Below, piece by piece: positions 40,404 to 51,657 of a stretch of 64,000 bases of DNA (within the stretch, counting starts at the first letter, position 1; the number at the start of each line of letters is the position of its first letter). The stretch is from Prorocentrum cordatum (lineage: Eukaryota > Sar > Dinophyceae > Prorocentrales > Prorocentraceae), in the NCBI GenBank assembly GCA_963575745.1, contig CAUYUJ010021179.1, positions 41,001 to 105,000 of the forward strand. The letters run 5' to 3'. The position numbers were made by a program, and so were the translations under genes. The notes under the pieces were generated by a model that searched no databases, was not told the origin of the DNA, and was given only the letters and a program-made list of their open reading frames with translations.

Positions 40404-40830
40404 TAGGCCCCTGACGCGCCCCCGCAGGGCTGCAGAGGCCTGCCAACAGAAGGTAGCCCCCTGAGACGGCCCAGAGGGTCCCTCTTCATGCTCCGCAGGG
40501 GGGCACGCACCGTCCGCAAGAGTGGCCGCATGATCGATCGAGGCTCCGCGATGTAGGCGCTTCCCAAAGGGCAGGTGGCGGAAGGGGCGCGCCGAGGGCG
40601 TTTCCGACATGAAAGGGAGGAGCAGGAGCAGGGTAACCAGGAAGGTGAGCAGGAGATGCACGAAGGGGATGGCGAAGAGGAGAAGGAGGCACGCGAAAGA
40701 GGACCACGGCGGCTCATGGGGGCCGAGGGGCGAAGGAGGACTGACGCTGAGCGCGGACCAGAACATGCCATGAACGAATACAGAGCGCGCCAACCGAGGA
40801 GACTTTGAGGCCGTTGCGAGAGGAGGTGAT
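40404..40830. other. Unassigned spacer
   Basis: No domain is recognisable on either strand. The left part is GC-rich and the middle is purine-rich. Confidence 0.4.
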
Positions 40831-40993
40831 GAAGGGGCCCCAGGACACACAAATAAATACACACAAATTAAAATATTCCCCATATTGTCCCATATTTTCT
40901 GGGTTTCTGTCTTCCCCCCACTTCCCATATTTTGCGATATTTTCTGGGGAATCGAGGATTAATTGTGTCTGTGTGTTTCTTTTCCCCTCCTGA
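40831..40993. mobile_element. Family B element 3
   Basis: GAGGAGGTGA lies on both sides (40820-40829 and 40994-41003), a 10-bp duplication, or 12 bp if GAGAGGAGGTGA is counted. The ends are GAAGGGGCCCCAGGACACAC and CTTTTCCCCTCCTGA. Confidence 0.83.
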
Positions 40994-41170
40994 GAGGAGG
41001 TGAGCTGACAAGATGCGCCGCACGAGAAGTCCAGCGATTCATGCCACCGAGCACGGGAGAGAACAGCACGGCCTCGACTCGGCAGACCCTCCGATGCCAG
41101 CCGGTAACGGGCTGGCTCTGCCGGATGGAGGTCACAGAGGGAAACGACTCTTCCACCGCAGTACATTATT

Positions 41171-41390
41171 GAAGGGGCCCCAGGACACACAACAAAATAC
41201 ACACAAATAACAGGATTCCCTATATTTTCCAAGTTGTTCTGGGTTACACAGAAATAAACACACACAAATAACAGGGTTCCCCATATTTTCCAAGCTGTTC
41301 TGGGGTTTTGTTCCCCCCACTTCCCATATTTTCCCATCCTTTTCTGGGGAATCGGCGATTAATTGTGCCAGCGTGATTTTTCCATCCTGA
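41171..41390. mobile_element. Family B element 4, with an internal partial duplication
   Basis: The ends are as in the other copies. Inside, ACACAAATAACAGG-TTCCC and TTTTCCAAG-TGTTCTGGG occur twice about 60 bp apart, explaining its 220-bp length. Confidence 0.8.
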
Positions 41391-41535
41391 AGTCATACGG
41401 AAATCAGGGCGCACGTGCTCACAGCCCGTCCACGGGTCGAGCGGACTGGCAACGGCACAAGCGAGCGCAGAAGGCTGGTTCAAATGGTTTGCGTGCGTGC
41501 ATGCATGACTCGGCGTGCCGCGCGTATGTTAACGG

Positions 41536-41700
41536 GCGAAGAACGGTATAACATAAAATTTTACGCCGTCGGGGACACCTGCCCCAGGGCGGCTGGAAAG
41601 TTTGTACCCTTACGGTGGCACCGTAGGGGTATAAACTTTCCAGCCGCCCAGGGGCAGGTGTCCCCGACGGCGAAAAAGTTTATTTTATACCGTTCTTCGC
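41536..41700. repeat. 165-bp foldback palindrome
   Basis: The left arm GCGAAGAACGGTATAA and CGTCGGGGACACCTGCCCC has an almost complete inverted copy on the right. Only a few mismatches occur and the centre is near 41618. There is no loop to speak of. It has the shape of a foldback MITE, but no second copy was noticed in the window. Confidence 0.9.
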
Positions 41701-42009
41701 TCGCTGAGTATGGGTTGCTTTGGCCCGTGCCCACGCAGCACGCCCCAGCACGGAAAAGAGGGAGATGAGGCACTGCTCGACACGGCGTGGCGAGGCAGAG
41801 GCAGACGGCACACAGACAGAGACCCTCGAAGCACCGCGCGGACGTCTTGGATCGGCGCGGGGTGCCCCTCCCTGGCGCGCGGAACGCGCCAGGAGGGCGG
41901 CGCCGGAGGCGCCGCCAGGGGGGCCCAGCGCCGATCCGAGAGGTCCGGGCGAGCCTCCGAAGAACTCGACATGATGCACTCTCTCTTCTTCATGTGGTAC
42001 AGTCGGGGC

Positions 42010-42158
42010 TTTGACCTAAGGAACTCTAGATAAGGAACGAGGCCCCTATTTTCCATCAGTTAAACTTCGATTTTCCCATCGGAAACATCAGGAAAACATT
42101 GGGCAAGGTGTGGAACAATTAAGGAACACCGAGCCCCTCCCCAACGAAAAGGGTTCCT
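42010..42158. mobile_element. Family E element, copy 3
   Basis: It starts GACCTAAGGAACTCTAGATAAGGAACGAGGCCCCT and ends GAAAAGGGTTCCTTCTTCAG. It is uninterrupted, so it serves as an empty-site comparison for the family B insertion at 35.2 kb. The middle differs from copies 1 and 2. Confidence 0.65.
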
Positions 42159-42684
42159 TCTTCAGTGCCCCGACTGTATGCACTCTCTCTTCTTCGTGTG
42201 CTGGCGGCGGCTTGGGCCCAGTGCAGCCAGGCAGCCTCACTGCGCCCCGGAGGAGGACGAGGAGGAGAGCAGGAGGCGGGGGGAGAGCAGCAAAGGGGGG
42301 ACGACACGAGGCAGGAGCTGGGCAACCGCGGCCTCCCCATCTCACCCGTCTGGCGGGCGAGGCTGGAGCGAGAGAGGGGGAGGAGGGAGGGAAGCGGGGG
42401 AGGATGGGGGGGAGGGGGGAGGGAGGGAAGTGGGGGAGGAGGGGAGGAAGGGGGGGGGGGGAGGGGGAGGAGAGGGGGAGGAGCGAGGGCAGTGGGGAGG
42501 AGGGGGGAGGACGAGGGAGGAGGGCTGGAGGTGTGGAGGAGGCGCTGTCCTGAGCCCTCCTGAGGCAGAAGCCACGCGCCACAGCCAAGCTCCCCGAGCC
42601 TCGTGCAGCCGTGTCGGCGAGCCCCCCCCCCCCCCCCGAAGGCCACCTACACTTGTCTCAACTCGCCCTCCTCTGACCACTTGC

Positions 42685-42835
42685 CCCCTCCTCCTCCCTC
42701 CTCCTCCTCCTCCTCCTCCTCCTCCTCCTCCTCTCCTCCTCTCCCTCCTCCTCCTCCTCCTCCTCCTCCTCCTCCTCCTCCTCCTCCTCCTCCTCCTCCT
42801 CCTCCTCCTCCTCCTCCTCCTCCTCCTCCTCCCCA
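42685..42835. repeat. (CTC)n microsatellite in duplication copy 1
   Basis: An almost pure CTC tract of about 150 bp. A second pyrimidine block of CTCCCTC type lies at 43001-43132. Confidence 0.97.
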
Positions 42836-43902
42836 GAGGACTGGGCGCGCAGCCCCGCGACAACGTGGTTGTATTGTTTTCACGACGCAGGCCCCCGGAC
42901 GTCTCGACCCGCTCCCTGGGACCGACGGGGGGGCTGTTCGAGGACACCGACCAGCGTGGGTCATATCTGGCCGACCCTACCTTCGCGCCGGGGAAGCACA
43001 TCCTCCCTCCTCCCTCCTCCCTCCTCCCTCCTCCCTCCTCCTCCTCCTTCCTCCTCCCTCCTCCCTCCTTCCTCCCTCCCTCCTCCTCCCTCCTCCCTCC
43101 TCCCTCCTCCCTCCTCCCTCCTCCCTCCTTCCCCGCAGCACGCTCCGCCTCGCAGGCGGACGCCGCCCCGCGGGGCGGGGGGCGGAGAACAGCCCGTGAC
43201 GCCGACGCCCTAAGCGGCAAGTGGGTTGCCAGTGCCCTAAGCGGCTTACGGGGGGCAAAGATCTGGACGAAGTGGGCGGAGCCCACTTCGCAAAGTTACC
43301 GAGCCCCGTCAAGCCACTGTGGGCAGTCCTAGCCCATTGAGAAGCTAGGTCAGGCCAGACGTAACCCACTGTAGCATCCCCTCAGAGCCCCTCCCCAACG
43401 AAAAGGGTTCCTTCTTCAGTGCCCCGACTGTATGCACTCTCTCTTCTTCGTGTGCTGGCGGCGGCTTGGGCCCAGTGCAGCCAGGCAGCCTCACTGCGCC
43501 CCAGAGGAGGATGAGGAGGAGCAGGAGGCGGGGGGAGAGCAGCAGAGGGGGACGACACGAGGCAGGAGCTGGGCAACCGCGGCCTCCCCTCATCTCACCC
43601 GTCTGGCGGGCGAGGCTGGAGCGAGAGAGGGGGAGGAGGGAGGGAAGGGGGGGAGGATGGGGGGAGGAGGGAGGGAAGGGGGGGAGGATGGGGGGAGGAC
43701 GAGCGAGAGGGGGAGGAGGGGGGAGGACGAGGGAGGAGGGCTGGAGGCGTGGAGGAGGCGCTGTGCGCAGCCCTCCAGTGGAGGCAGAAGCCACGCGCAC
43801 AAGCCAAGCTCCCCGAGCCGCGTGCAGCCGTGTCGGCGAGGCCCCCCCCCCCCGAAGGCCACCTACACTTGTCTCAACTCGCCCTCCTCTGACCACTTGC
43901 AC

Positions 43903-44032
43903 CCTCCTCCTCCTCCTCCTCCTCCTCCTCCTCCTCCTCCTCCTCCTCCTCCTCCATCCTCCTCCTCCTCCTCCCCTCCCCACTCCTCCCTCCTCCTCTC
44001 CTCCTCCTCCTCCTCCTCCTCCTCCTCCTGTC
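43903..44032. repeat. (CTC)n microsatellite in duplication copy 2
   Basis: Equivalent to 42685-42835 but shorter and more interrupted. Confidence 0.95.
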
Positions 44033-44486
44033 CTCCAGAGGAGGGAGGTTGTCTTCACGACGCAAGCCCCCGGACGTCTCGATGGACAGAGCCTCGAGGA
44101 TTTCAGGCCGACCTCCCCCGTGGGAGAACCCTCCAAAACATCGTCCCCAGACCCCCCCAGCCCCTCCAAGATAGCCTGGAAGAGACCCCCCCCGAAATGA
44201 GACCCCCCTCCCTTTATTACGAAATCTGGAGTAGCTCAGATGTGGGTTGCAAGTGCCCTGAGCGGCTTACGGGGGGCAAAGATCTGGACCAAGTCGGCGG
44301 AGCCCACTCAGCAAAGTTACCGAGCCCCGTCACGCCACTGTGGGGCAGTTGTGACCCATTGAGAAGCTAGGTCAGGCCAGACGTAACCCACTTTAGCATC
44401 CCCTCAGAGCCCCCTATATTCCCTAGCAACGCCAGCGGTGATTCAAGCAAAGGCCGAACCTTGCCGAACATTCCGTCGTGCTTTTT

Positions 44487-45640
44487 CCCAACTGTCCTGT
44501 GGTGCTGGGTCTTCGTTTTGAAGAGACAGTACCCCGCGTCTTACTCTCCCATTTCTCCTCCCCCGACTCCCTCCTCCCATCCCTGCCTCTGCCCCTGCCC
44601 TCCACATTTCAACCCTTTCGGCACATCCCTCACACGGTTCGTGGCCCCGTAGGGAGCTCTACCGAAGGCCCCAGCGGCAGGGTTGGCCCCATAGGGAGTT
44701 CCACCGAAGGCCCAAGTGGCATGGTTTGCATGGCGGCCTCGGGCCATCTCGGCCAACCCCTCACGAAGATCGTGGCCCCACAGGGGGCCATCTCGGCACA
44801 CCTTCCACTAGCATCGTGGCCACATAGGGATCACCACCGAAGGCCCAAGTGGCATGGTTCGCATGGTGGCCTCGGGTCATCTCGGCCCACCCCTCACATC
44901 GTTCGTAGCCCCATAGGGAGCTCCACCGAAGGCCCCAGTGGCAGGGTTCGCATGACGGCCTCGGGCCATCTCGGCCCACCCCTCACGAGGATCGTGGCCC
45001 CATAGGGAGCTCCACCGAAGGTCACAGTGGCAGTGACAGGGTTCGCATAGCGGCCTCGGGCGATTTTGGCACACCCATCAGGAGGATCGTGGCCCCATAC
45101 GGAGTTCCACCGAGGGCCCAAGTGGCATGGTTCGCATGGCGGCCTCGAGCCATCTCGGCCCACCCCTCACGAGGATCGTGGCCCCTTCGGGAGCTCCACC
45201 GAAGGCCTCAGTGGCAGGGTTCGCATGGCGGCCTCGGGCCATCTCGGCACACCTTCCACTAGCATCGTGGCCACATAGGGATCACCACCGAAGGCCCAAG
45301 TGGCATGGTTCGCATAGTGGCCTCGGGCCATCTCGGCCCACCCCTCGCGAGGATCGTGGCCCCATACGGAGGTCCACCGAGGGCCCCTGTGGCAAGGTTC
45401 GCATGGTGGCCTCGGGCCATCTCGGCCCACCCCTCACGAGGATCGTGGCCCCATAGGGAGCTCCACCGAAGGCCCCAGTGGCAGGGTTCGCATGGCGGCC
45501 TCGGGCGATTTCGGCACACCCCTCACACGGATCGTGGCCTCTAGGGAGCTCTGAGCGAAGGCCTTTGTGGCAGCGCCCGTATGCGTCCCCCGCCCATTTC
45601 GGCTGACCCCACGCACGTTTCGGGGCTCCCATCCGCGCTG
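44487..45640 (-). repeat. Minisatellite array R4 (reverse orientation), unit about 88 bp
   Basis: The left edge CCCAACTGTCCTGTGGTGCT and GGGTCTTCGTTTTGAAGAGA is the complement of the R5 tail. About twelve units follow, with CGCATGGCGGCCTCGGGCCA, CACCCCTCACGAGGATCGTG and GGGAGCTCCACCGAAGGCCC. Confidence 0.87.
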
Positions 45641-46320
45641 CCCCGTGCTCCATCCCTCTCGCGGCGTGCGAATGAAGATGAGAAAAGCATATCTGGCGTT
45701 ACTCGCAGCTGCACGTGATCGGGTCCTTCGCCAGGCTCATGTTTCACAACGCGACGGGGCCTGGGCTTGGGGGTCAAACGTCGACCCCTAGACCTCTCCT
45801 GGGGTGCGTTCTGACCAGCATTTGGCTGCGAACGTTGTGGCGACGAGAAGCCCCCCAGAGGCCCAAAACAGCCTCGATACCCGAAGCTCGAAGTCCGAAG
45901 CTCCTCGTGAGGTCCGTCGCGACACAAAGGGGATCGAAGAGGACGGCCACGCGTGGCGCACGACCGCCTCCGGCCTCTGGCCCCTGTCCCCTGCGCGCAC
46001 TCTGCTCCGCCTCGGACCACTGATCTGCACAGGAGTTGGAGCTGCTGCAATCCTGGGATCCCACCTGCTGAATCCAGCGGAGGAGTTGGAGTGCGAAGCT
46101 CTGTATGGTCCTTTCTTCCCGAAGCGAGCCTTCCTTGTGGTCTCGGTATGAGGAGACGGGCGCGAAAGGCGCAAAGGCTGCCTCCGACCGGGCGCCGCGG
46201 GGGGGTCCTGCTGCTCTTGGCCGGGGACTGGGACTGCTCGTGCACGGATGGCAGCGTCAGCGCGCTCTTGGCGGAAGCCTTGCTGTTCTTGCTGACCTTG
46301 CTGACGCCTTGGCGGATCGG
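45641..46320. other. Unassigned, some coding-like composition
   Basis: Less repetitive than its surroundings. A minus frame covers 45541-46530 without stop, but I recognise no motif and it runs through the pyrimidine tract, so I do not call a gene. Confidence 0.4.
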
Positions 46321-46925
46321 TCGTCTTCCCCCTCCCCCCCCCTCCCGCCCTCCTCCCTCTCCCTCTCTCCTCCCCTCCCCCACCCTCCTCCGTTTTCCTC
46401 TCTTCCTCCTCCTCCCCGTCCCCCTCCCTCCTCCCCCTTCCGTCATCTTCCCTCTGTCTTCTCCCTGCTCCTCACTCCTCCCTTCTCCTCCCCCCCCACC
46501 CTCCTCCTTCTTCCTCCCTCCTCCTCCCATTCTCCCTCCCCCCTAACCCCCCTCTCCCCATCCCTCCTTCCTTTTCCTCCCCTCTTACCAACCCTCCTCT
46601 CCCCCCCACCCTCCTCCATGTCCCCCTCTCCGCCTCCCTCCTCCCACATCCCACCTCCCTCTTCCGTCCTCCTCCTACTTCCCTCCTCGCCCCCACCCGC
46701 ACACACACCCGCCCCTCCCTCACAGCACCATCCCTCCTCAATCCTCTACCTCATCCTACCTCCTCCTCCCCCTCCTCCCCCCCCGCCCCTCAAACCCTTC
46801 TCCCCCTCCCCCCACACTCTCCTCCCCCTTCCCCTACTGCGTTTCCTCCTCATCCTCCTCCTCATCCTCCTGTCCATCCTCCTTCTTCTCCTCCTCCTCC
46901 TCCTCCTCCGTTCTTTTCCTTATAC
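46321..46925. repeat. Long polypyrimidine tract (CCT/CCCT-rich)
   Basis: About 600 bp consisting almost only of C and T on the plus strand, ending in a CTC run. It could adopt triplex or other unusual structure. Confidence 0.9.
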
Positions 46926-47029
46926 ATAACTTATCCCTGTCGCACCCCGAGGCCAGATTTTAGGGCGGGCCTGGCGTTTCGCCTGAGACTGCCTCACCAC
47001 CTTTTGACTCTGAAGCTTAAGCATTGGCC

Positions 47030-47420
47030 ACAGTTTCACAAATGGAGGGCGGGTGGTTTTCAACATGTGGCTCTCGCCTTAGCGCGGCGCGCATTCGATT
47101 TTCATGTTTTGCCAGAGTTTCACAGATTGGAGGCGGGCTCTCGCCTTAGCGCGGCGCACATTCGTTTTAAACAAGTGGAAGAGTTTCACATATTGGCGGG
47201 TGGTTTTCAAATTGTGGCTTTCGCTTGAACGCGGCGCACATTTGTTCAATTATTGTAAGAGCTTCATAGATTGAGGGCGAATGGTTTTCAACATGTGGCT
47301 CTCGCCCTAGCGCGGCGCACGGTTGCTTCAAAACACTGAAAGGGCAAAACGGATTGAGGGCGGTTTCTTTTCAAAATGTGGCTCTCGCCTCAGCGCCGCG
47401 CACCTTCGTTCACAAAAGCT
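47030..47420. repeat. Five-unit minisatellite, unit 65-88 bp
   Basis: Each unit contains GGCTCTCGCCTTAGCGCGGCGCACATTCG or a variant, and TTTCACAGATTG with GGGCG. Starts lie at about 47038, 47127, 47193, 47270 and 47354. Confidence 0.85.
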
Positions 47421-47469
47421 TCAAGCCATTCCCGAATTCCCATCATCAACGTAGCAGACATGGCGTTTT

Positions 47470-47640
47470 GAAAGGATTCAGGATTATGCGGGTGCAACAA
47501 TTAGGTTGATTCTCTGTGTCGAAGTCCTCGGAATGGCGTTATGGCACGATTCAACAGTCACAACAGTCAGGTTGATCCGTGGCGTTGGAATCCCGAGAAC
47601 ATAATTTTGGCATGCTTCAGGGTCTTCAAACGGGTGTCTT
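47470..47640. repeat. Two- to three-copy diverged repeat of about 85 bp
   Basis: CAGGTTGATCC or TAGGTTGATTC, followed by GTCGAAGTCCTCGGAATGGC or GTTGGAATCCCGAGAACATA and TGGCACGATTCA or TGGCATGCTTCA. Confidence 0.6.
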
Positions 47641-47749
47641 CCAACGAGGCAGTTCCCTCGATGGAACATGAACCGTTGTAGGGGCCTGTGAAGTGGGAGC
47701 TTGGAGGGAGGGTTTACTCCAACATCGTTGATGATTATTGGGCATGCGC

Positions 47750-48292
47750 TGGTCCTCCTCCTCTTTCTCTTCCTCCTCCTCCTCTTTCTCCTCCTCCTCC
47801 TCCTCGTCTTCCTTCCTTCTCCTCCTTCACCTCCGCCTACATGCCATTCCTCCTCCTCCTCCTCCGCCTCCTCCCCCTCTTCCTTCTGCTCCTCCTCTTC
47901 CACCTCCTTCTGACACCACTCCCTCCTCCCTCCCTCCCCCCCCCCGCTTTCCTCCATCATCCTCTCTCCTCCTCCCCTTTCCCCCCACCTTCCCCTCCGT
48001 TCATCCCCTTCATCCTCGCTCTCCTCCTCTCTCGGCTCCTCTTCCTCCTCCGACCTCGTCGATGTGACCAGAAACCGAAGAACAACTCAACTCCTCCTCC
48101 TCCTCCTCCTGCTCCTCCTTTTTCCTCCTCCTTCTCCTCCTCCTCCTCCTCCTCCTCCTTCTCCTCCTTCTCCTCATCGTTCTCCTCCTCTGCCTCCTCC
48201 TTCCTCCTCCTCCTCCTCCTCCTCCTCCTCCTCTTTGTCTTCCTTCTCCTCCTCCTCCTCCTCCTCCTCCTCCTCCTCCTCCTCTCCCCGGG
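47750..48292. repeat. Pyrimidine-rich region with (CTC)n blocks
   Basis: Several CTC runs (47755-47820, 48092-48175, 48200-48285) are separated by less regular C/T sequence. Long frames are artefacts of this composition. Confidence 0.9.
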
Positions 48293-48614
48293 GGGTGAGG
48301 AGACTGCCTGACTGCATTGGGCAATCGCCGCCGCTACCAGCCGAAGAGAACAAACCCGTTGAAAGACAGGTCTGCGGAGGCCCGCGCGGATATTTTCCAT
48401 CGGCGCTGGGCCCCCCTTTGGCGGGCTCTGCGCCGCTGGGACAGACCGTCCAGCACCGGTCCAACACGCAGGAGCAGACCTCCGAAATTGCACGCCTGTG
48501 TTTTCAGTTCGTCGTCAAATCCAACACGCGGCAGCCCTGGAAACTGTCTGCAGATTCCTGGAGGCTCTTGGGTTCCAGGCTGCCTTCCATCGATTGTACC
48601 TCGTGGAGGTGCGC

Positions 48615-48670
48615 CCTGTAAGAACGGTTTTTTGAAGGCAGATCTGCCTTCAAAAAACCGTTCTTACAGG
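48615..48670. repeat. Perfect 56-bp palindrome
   Basis: The left arm CCTGTAAGAACGGTTTTTTG and AAGGCA meets its exact complement at AGATCT. There is no loop and no mismatch. Confidence 0.97.
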
Positions 48671-49033
48671 ATAGCTTGTCCGCAACCGCCCCACGGGTGT
48701 ACTTGCAATTTATGACCAGCGTGGAAAAAAAGAGAAACGAGAGATCAGGGCGCCGTGTGAAAATAGACTGCGGGCAATTGTGCCCTGCAGCAGAACTCTG
48801 GACGCTCACATATCGATCGGCCTCGAGCACTGCCGCATGAAAGCGGGTTCGAGAATGCAAGTCGCGGCTTCCACAGCACCAGATCTCGGAAAACGTGGTC
48901 TGAGGCTCGGCAGCCTCGAACCAGCCGGTTCAAGGATGGACCGGACTGTTACCAGAAGTGGCCCCCACATCCTACCCTCTGACGCGCTGACACGTTCAGT
49001 CAACACGTGAGGTCGGAGCGCTCTGTATAGGAA
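48671..49033. other. Unassigned spacer
   Basis: No supportable gene. A 118-residue minus frame (48504-48860) crosses the palindrome and has no motif. Confidence 0.4.
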
Positions 49034-49095
49034 GGCGCCAACTATACACCAACACCGATCCTGGCCAGGATCGGTGTTGGTGTATAGTTGGTGCC
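49034..49095. repeat. Near-perfect 62-bp palindrome
   Basis: GGCGCCAACTATACACCAAC and ACCGATCCTGG are mirrored with a single mismatched pair; the centre is TGGCCA. It lies about 400 bp from the perfect palindrome at 48615-48670 but the sequence is unrelated. Confidence 0.97.
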
Positions 49096-49353
49096 CTCCG
49101 ACTGTATGAAAAAGGATGACGGTGATCACGACGATGAGGATGCTGAAGATGATGGTGCCGATGGTGGTGGTGAAAATGATGGCGATGTGCGCAACGGCTG
49201 AGGGGCGACCGCCGCTCCGCGCGCTGAAAGGCCCGGCCGGAAAACAGACCAATGCGAGACGAAACGGGTCGGCTTCCCGGGCAGCACGAAGAGGCTCACG
49301 GACGAGGTCCTCAGAGAGGTGTGGAGCCGTCGAGGTGGATGCTGGTGACGAGG

Positions 49354-49545
49354 TACGGCAGGTTCGTGTCGTGCCGACCCCAGCGTTGGTTTTTGACACC
49401 GCAGGGATCGTTCAACCTTGAACGATCGGCCGCTGCCGCAACGTCCCATCGTTCAACATCGATCGATTCTGGGTCGCCGGCGGCGTTCAACCTTGAACGT
49501 CCGCGCTGGGGTCGCCGCTGGTCGACACGACGCAAACCTACCGTA
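49354..49545. mobile_element. Family C element, copy 1, TA borders
   Basis: The left end is TACGGCAGGTTCGTGTCGTG and the right end its complement, CACGACGCAAACCTACCGTA. TA at each border suggests a Tc1/mariner-type target. It is 192 bp. The internal inverted phrase GTTCAACCTTGAACG occurs twice. Confidence 0.85.
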
Positions 49546-49555
49546 GCCGCCCCTT

Positions 49556-49849
49556 GGAGGAGTTTGAGCGCGGCGTGCATGGTGGGGATCTGGGTGGAGG
49601 TCTGGTCGTGCAGCTTCTGGAAGAGATGGCGTCCTTGTCGGTGAGCATCTGGTCGGATTTCTCGCAAACGGCCGACAGCGCGGCGCCAATGCGAACAGAC
49701 AGGCCATCGACGAGCTCCGTAAGCTGGAGCTTGGCGTCGGTCTCCCTCTCGATCTCCGTCTCGTCCATCGCCTTCGCGTGGCGCTGCTCGCTGGCGTCAA
49801 GGCAGGGGCGTGCGAAAGGCGAGGGGTTCTCGTGAGCGTCGCCAGTCAC
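49556..49849 (-). pseudogene. Coding-like helical fragment with a frameshift
   Basis: One minus frame reads AKAMDETEIERETDAKLQL, then TELVDGLSVRIGAALSAV and CEKSDQMLTDKDA. Another frame continues LFQKLHDQTSTQIPTMHA and ALKLLQGA. The two join if one base is lost or gained near 49630. It ends at the family C insertion. No family is recognised. It could be a broken gene or a sequencing indel. Confidence 0.35.
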
Positions 49850-49859
49850 ATCGGATGCT

Positions 49860-50720
49860 CAAGACGCGAAGCTCGCGAAGTAGACGGCGCTGTCCTCCGG
49901 AGTTTGTCTTGCACGAAGCTCCGCACGTGGGGCGCGACGCTCATCTCGCGGAGCGCGATGCTCCGCGTGCTGGTCGTGGAGATCGGCGCGCGGCGCGCGA
50001 GGCTCAGCCCGGTGGGGCGCGAGGCTCTGCCCGTGGAGCGTGCTGTGCCGCATGCGGAGCGCGTGGAGATCAGCCCGCGGGGAGCGAGGATCCGCGCGTG
50101 GAGCGTGAATGAAGGGGCCCCAGGACACACAAATCAATACACACAAATAAACATGTTCCCCACATGTTCCCATATTTCCTGGGTTTTCCGTCTTCCCCCC
50201 CACTGCCCATATTTTCCCATACTCTCTGGGACATCGACGATTCATTGTGTCTGTGTGGTTCTTTCCCCTCCTGAGTGAAGTGCGCCCCGCGGAGGGTGAT
50301 CCTCCGCACGCTGAGCGAGGTGCTCCGCGCGCGACGCGCGAAAACCTCAGCTTTTACGGGTCGACGGGATCCGCCCGCGGAGCGCGAGATGCTCCGCGCG
50401 CGCGGGAGCGGGGCGTCTCGCGCCCGCGGAGCCCGCGATGCTCCTCGCGGGGAGCGGGATGATCTCCGCGCCCGAAGCGCGGCGGTCGCCACGTGCTGCC
50501 TGGGCCTCGTCGTGCGGAGCCTGAGGATCTCCGCCCGCGGTGCGCGGGGCACCTCGCGCAAAAGCGTGAGGATCTCCGCGCGGAGCTCGGGGATCCGCGC
50601 GCGAGGCGCGAAGATTCAGCACGGGATGCGCGGTGTTCCGCGCGTGGAGAGGCGCGTGCAGCGGCAGCGTCTCGTCGACGCAGCCGGGCTATGCGCGGCG
50701 TTGGCATGGATGTCTGAGCG
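49860..50720. repeat. Degenerate GATCTCCGCGCG minisatellite around family B element 5
   Basis: Loosely repeated phrases such as GAGGATCTCCGCGCG, GCGAGATGCTCCGCGCG and GCGTGGAGATC recur every 25-35 bp. The family B element lies inside the array. Confidence 0.7.
50111..50274. mobile_element. Family B element 5
   Basis: The ends are GAAGGGGCCCCAGGACACAC and TTCTTTCCCCTCCTGA. The host sequence is repetitive, so the duplication cannot be measured. Confidence 0.8.
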
Positions 50721-51649
50721 AATGGAGCCGCCGTTGGCGTCGAGGCAGACGTGGGCCAGCCCGCATCCCCGGCCGGCGACGTCGCGAGGGATGGAGAAGA
50801 GCAAAATAAGCGAGACAGCGGCGTCGAAGACACGCCGTTGGTGGGCTCCTGAGTGCTGCGCTCGGCAACTGCGTCGAAGATGGAGATCGTGCGCGGCGGC
50901 GTCGTCGTCGGCGCAGGGCAGCAGGAAGCAGACGCTGTCATCGGCATGCACGCTGGCCTCTTGGCCCCCCCGATCGGGCTCGCTACCCCGACGAGCAGCC
51001 GAGGAGGATGAGGAGGAGGTGGAGGAGGAGGAGGAGGAGGAGGGGGAGGAGGAGGAGGAGGAGGAGCAGGAGGAGGAAGAGGAGGAGGAGGAGGAGGAGC
51101 AGGAGGTCCACGACCATGGCGCAGTGCAAGAGGTGAGGCGATGAGTCAACAGGCGGGCGCCGCGCGTCGGCGGCAGCGCCGCGCAGGCCGCGCACGTGCG
51201 AACTTGGAGACGCCGGACCCGAAGGGGAACTGCGTGCACGGCCTCGCGAAGGAGGTTTGCGTGGCCGCAGTGCAAGACAACGCGGCGGGAAGGCGCGGGG
51301 GCGTCCGCGGCGGGGCGCCCGAGCATGATGATGATGGCGGTGGTGGTGGTGGTGGTGGTGATGTTGCTCCTGATGGTGAGGACGATGATGATGGTGGCGC
51401 CCACAAGTGACCGTTCAACACGTGAGGCGCGAGCGCTCACGACAGCATCTTTCGCGTGGATCTCACGCCGCGCGTCGTTTTCCGTGCGCCCCAGGGCCTC
51501 AAAACGGGCCTGCACGTGCCGAAGGCTCGGGCAGACGCCAGAGGATGAGGGCCTCAGAGGGCTCGCCTCCCCTCGCTCTGCACCCTGTCCGGCCCCGAGA
51601 GGAAACCTGGGAGGTGATCTTTCGCGCAGCTTCGGCCTCTGCGAGACGG
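50721..51649. other. Unassigned, with a GGA microsatellite
   Basis: A GGA tract lies at 51003-51102 and a GGTGGT run at 51338-51360. Minus frames through 50740-50980 look partly protein-like, but no domain or splice structure can be fixed. Confidence 0.45.
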
Positions 51650-51657
51650 GGGAAGGG

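Larger units (their letters stand above)
42130..44412. repeat. Large tandem duplication, unit about 1.0-1.25 kb
   Basis: The unit begins GAGCCCCTCCCCAACGAAAA and continues GTATGCACTCTCTCTTCTTC, GTGCTGGCGGCGGCTTGGGC, a purine tract, a (CTC)n tract, and GCGGCTTACGGGGGGCAAAG to GCATCCCCTCAGAGCCCC. Copy 1 spans about 42130-43390 and copy 2 about 43383-44412. They differ mainly in microsatellite length. Confidence 0.88.

Noticed and set aside
42178-44370. ORFs of 244-384 residues on both strands
   Set aside because: They consist of proline, serine or arginine runs from (CTC)n tracts and purine tracts inside a tandem duplication.
45541-46530. A 329-residue minus ORF
   Set aside because: Its N-terminal part is a polypyrimidine tract, its end lies in minisatellite R4, and no motif is visible between.
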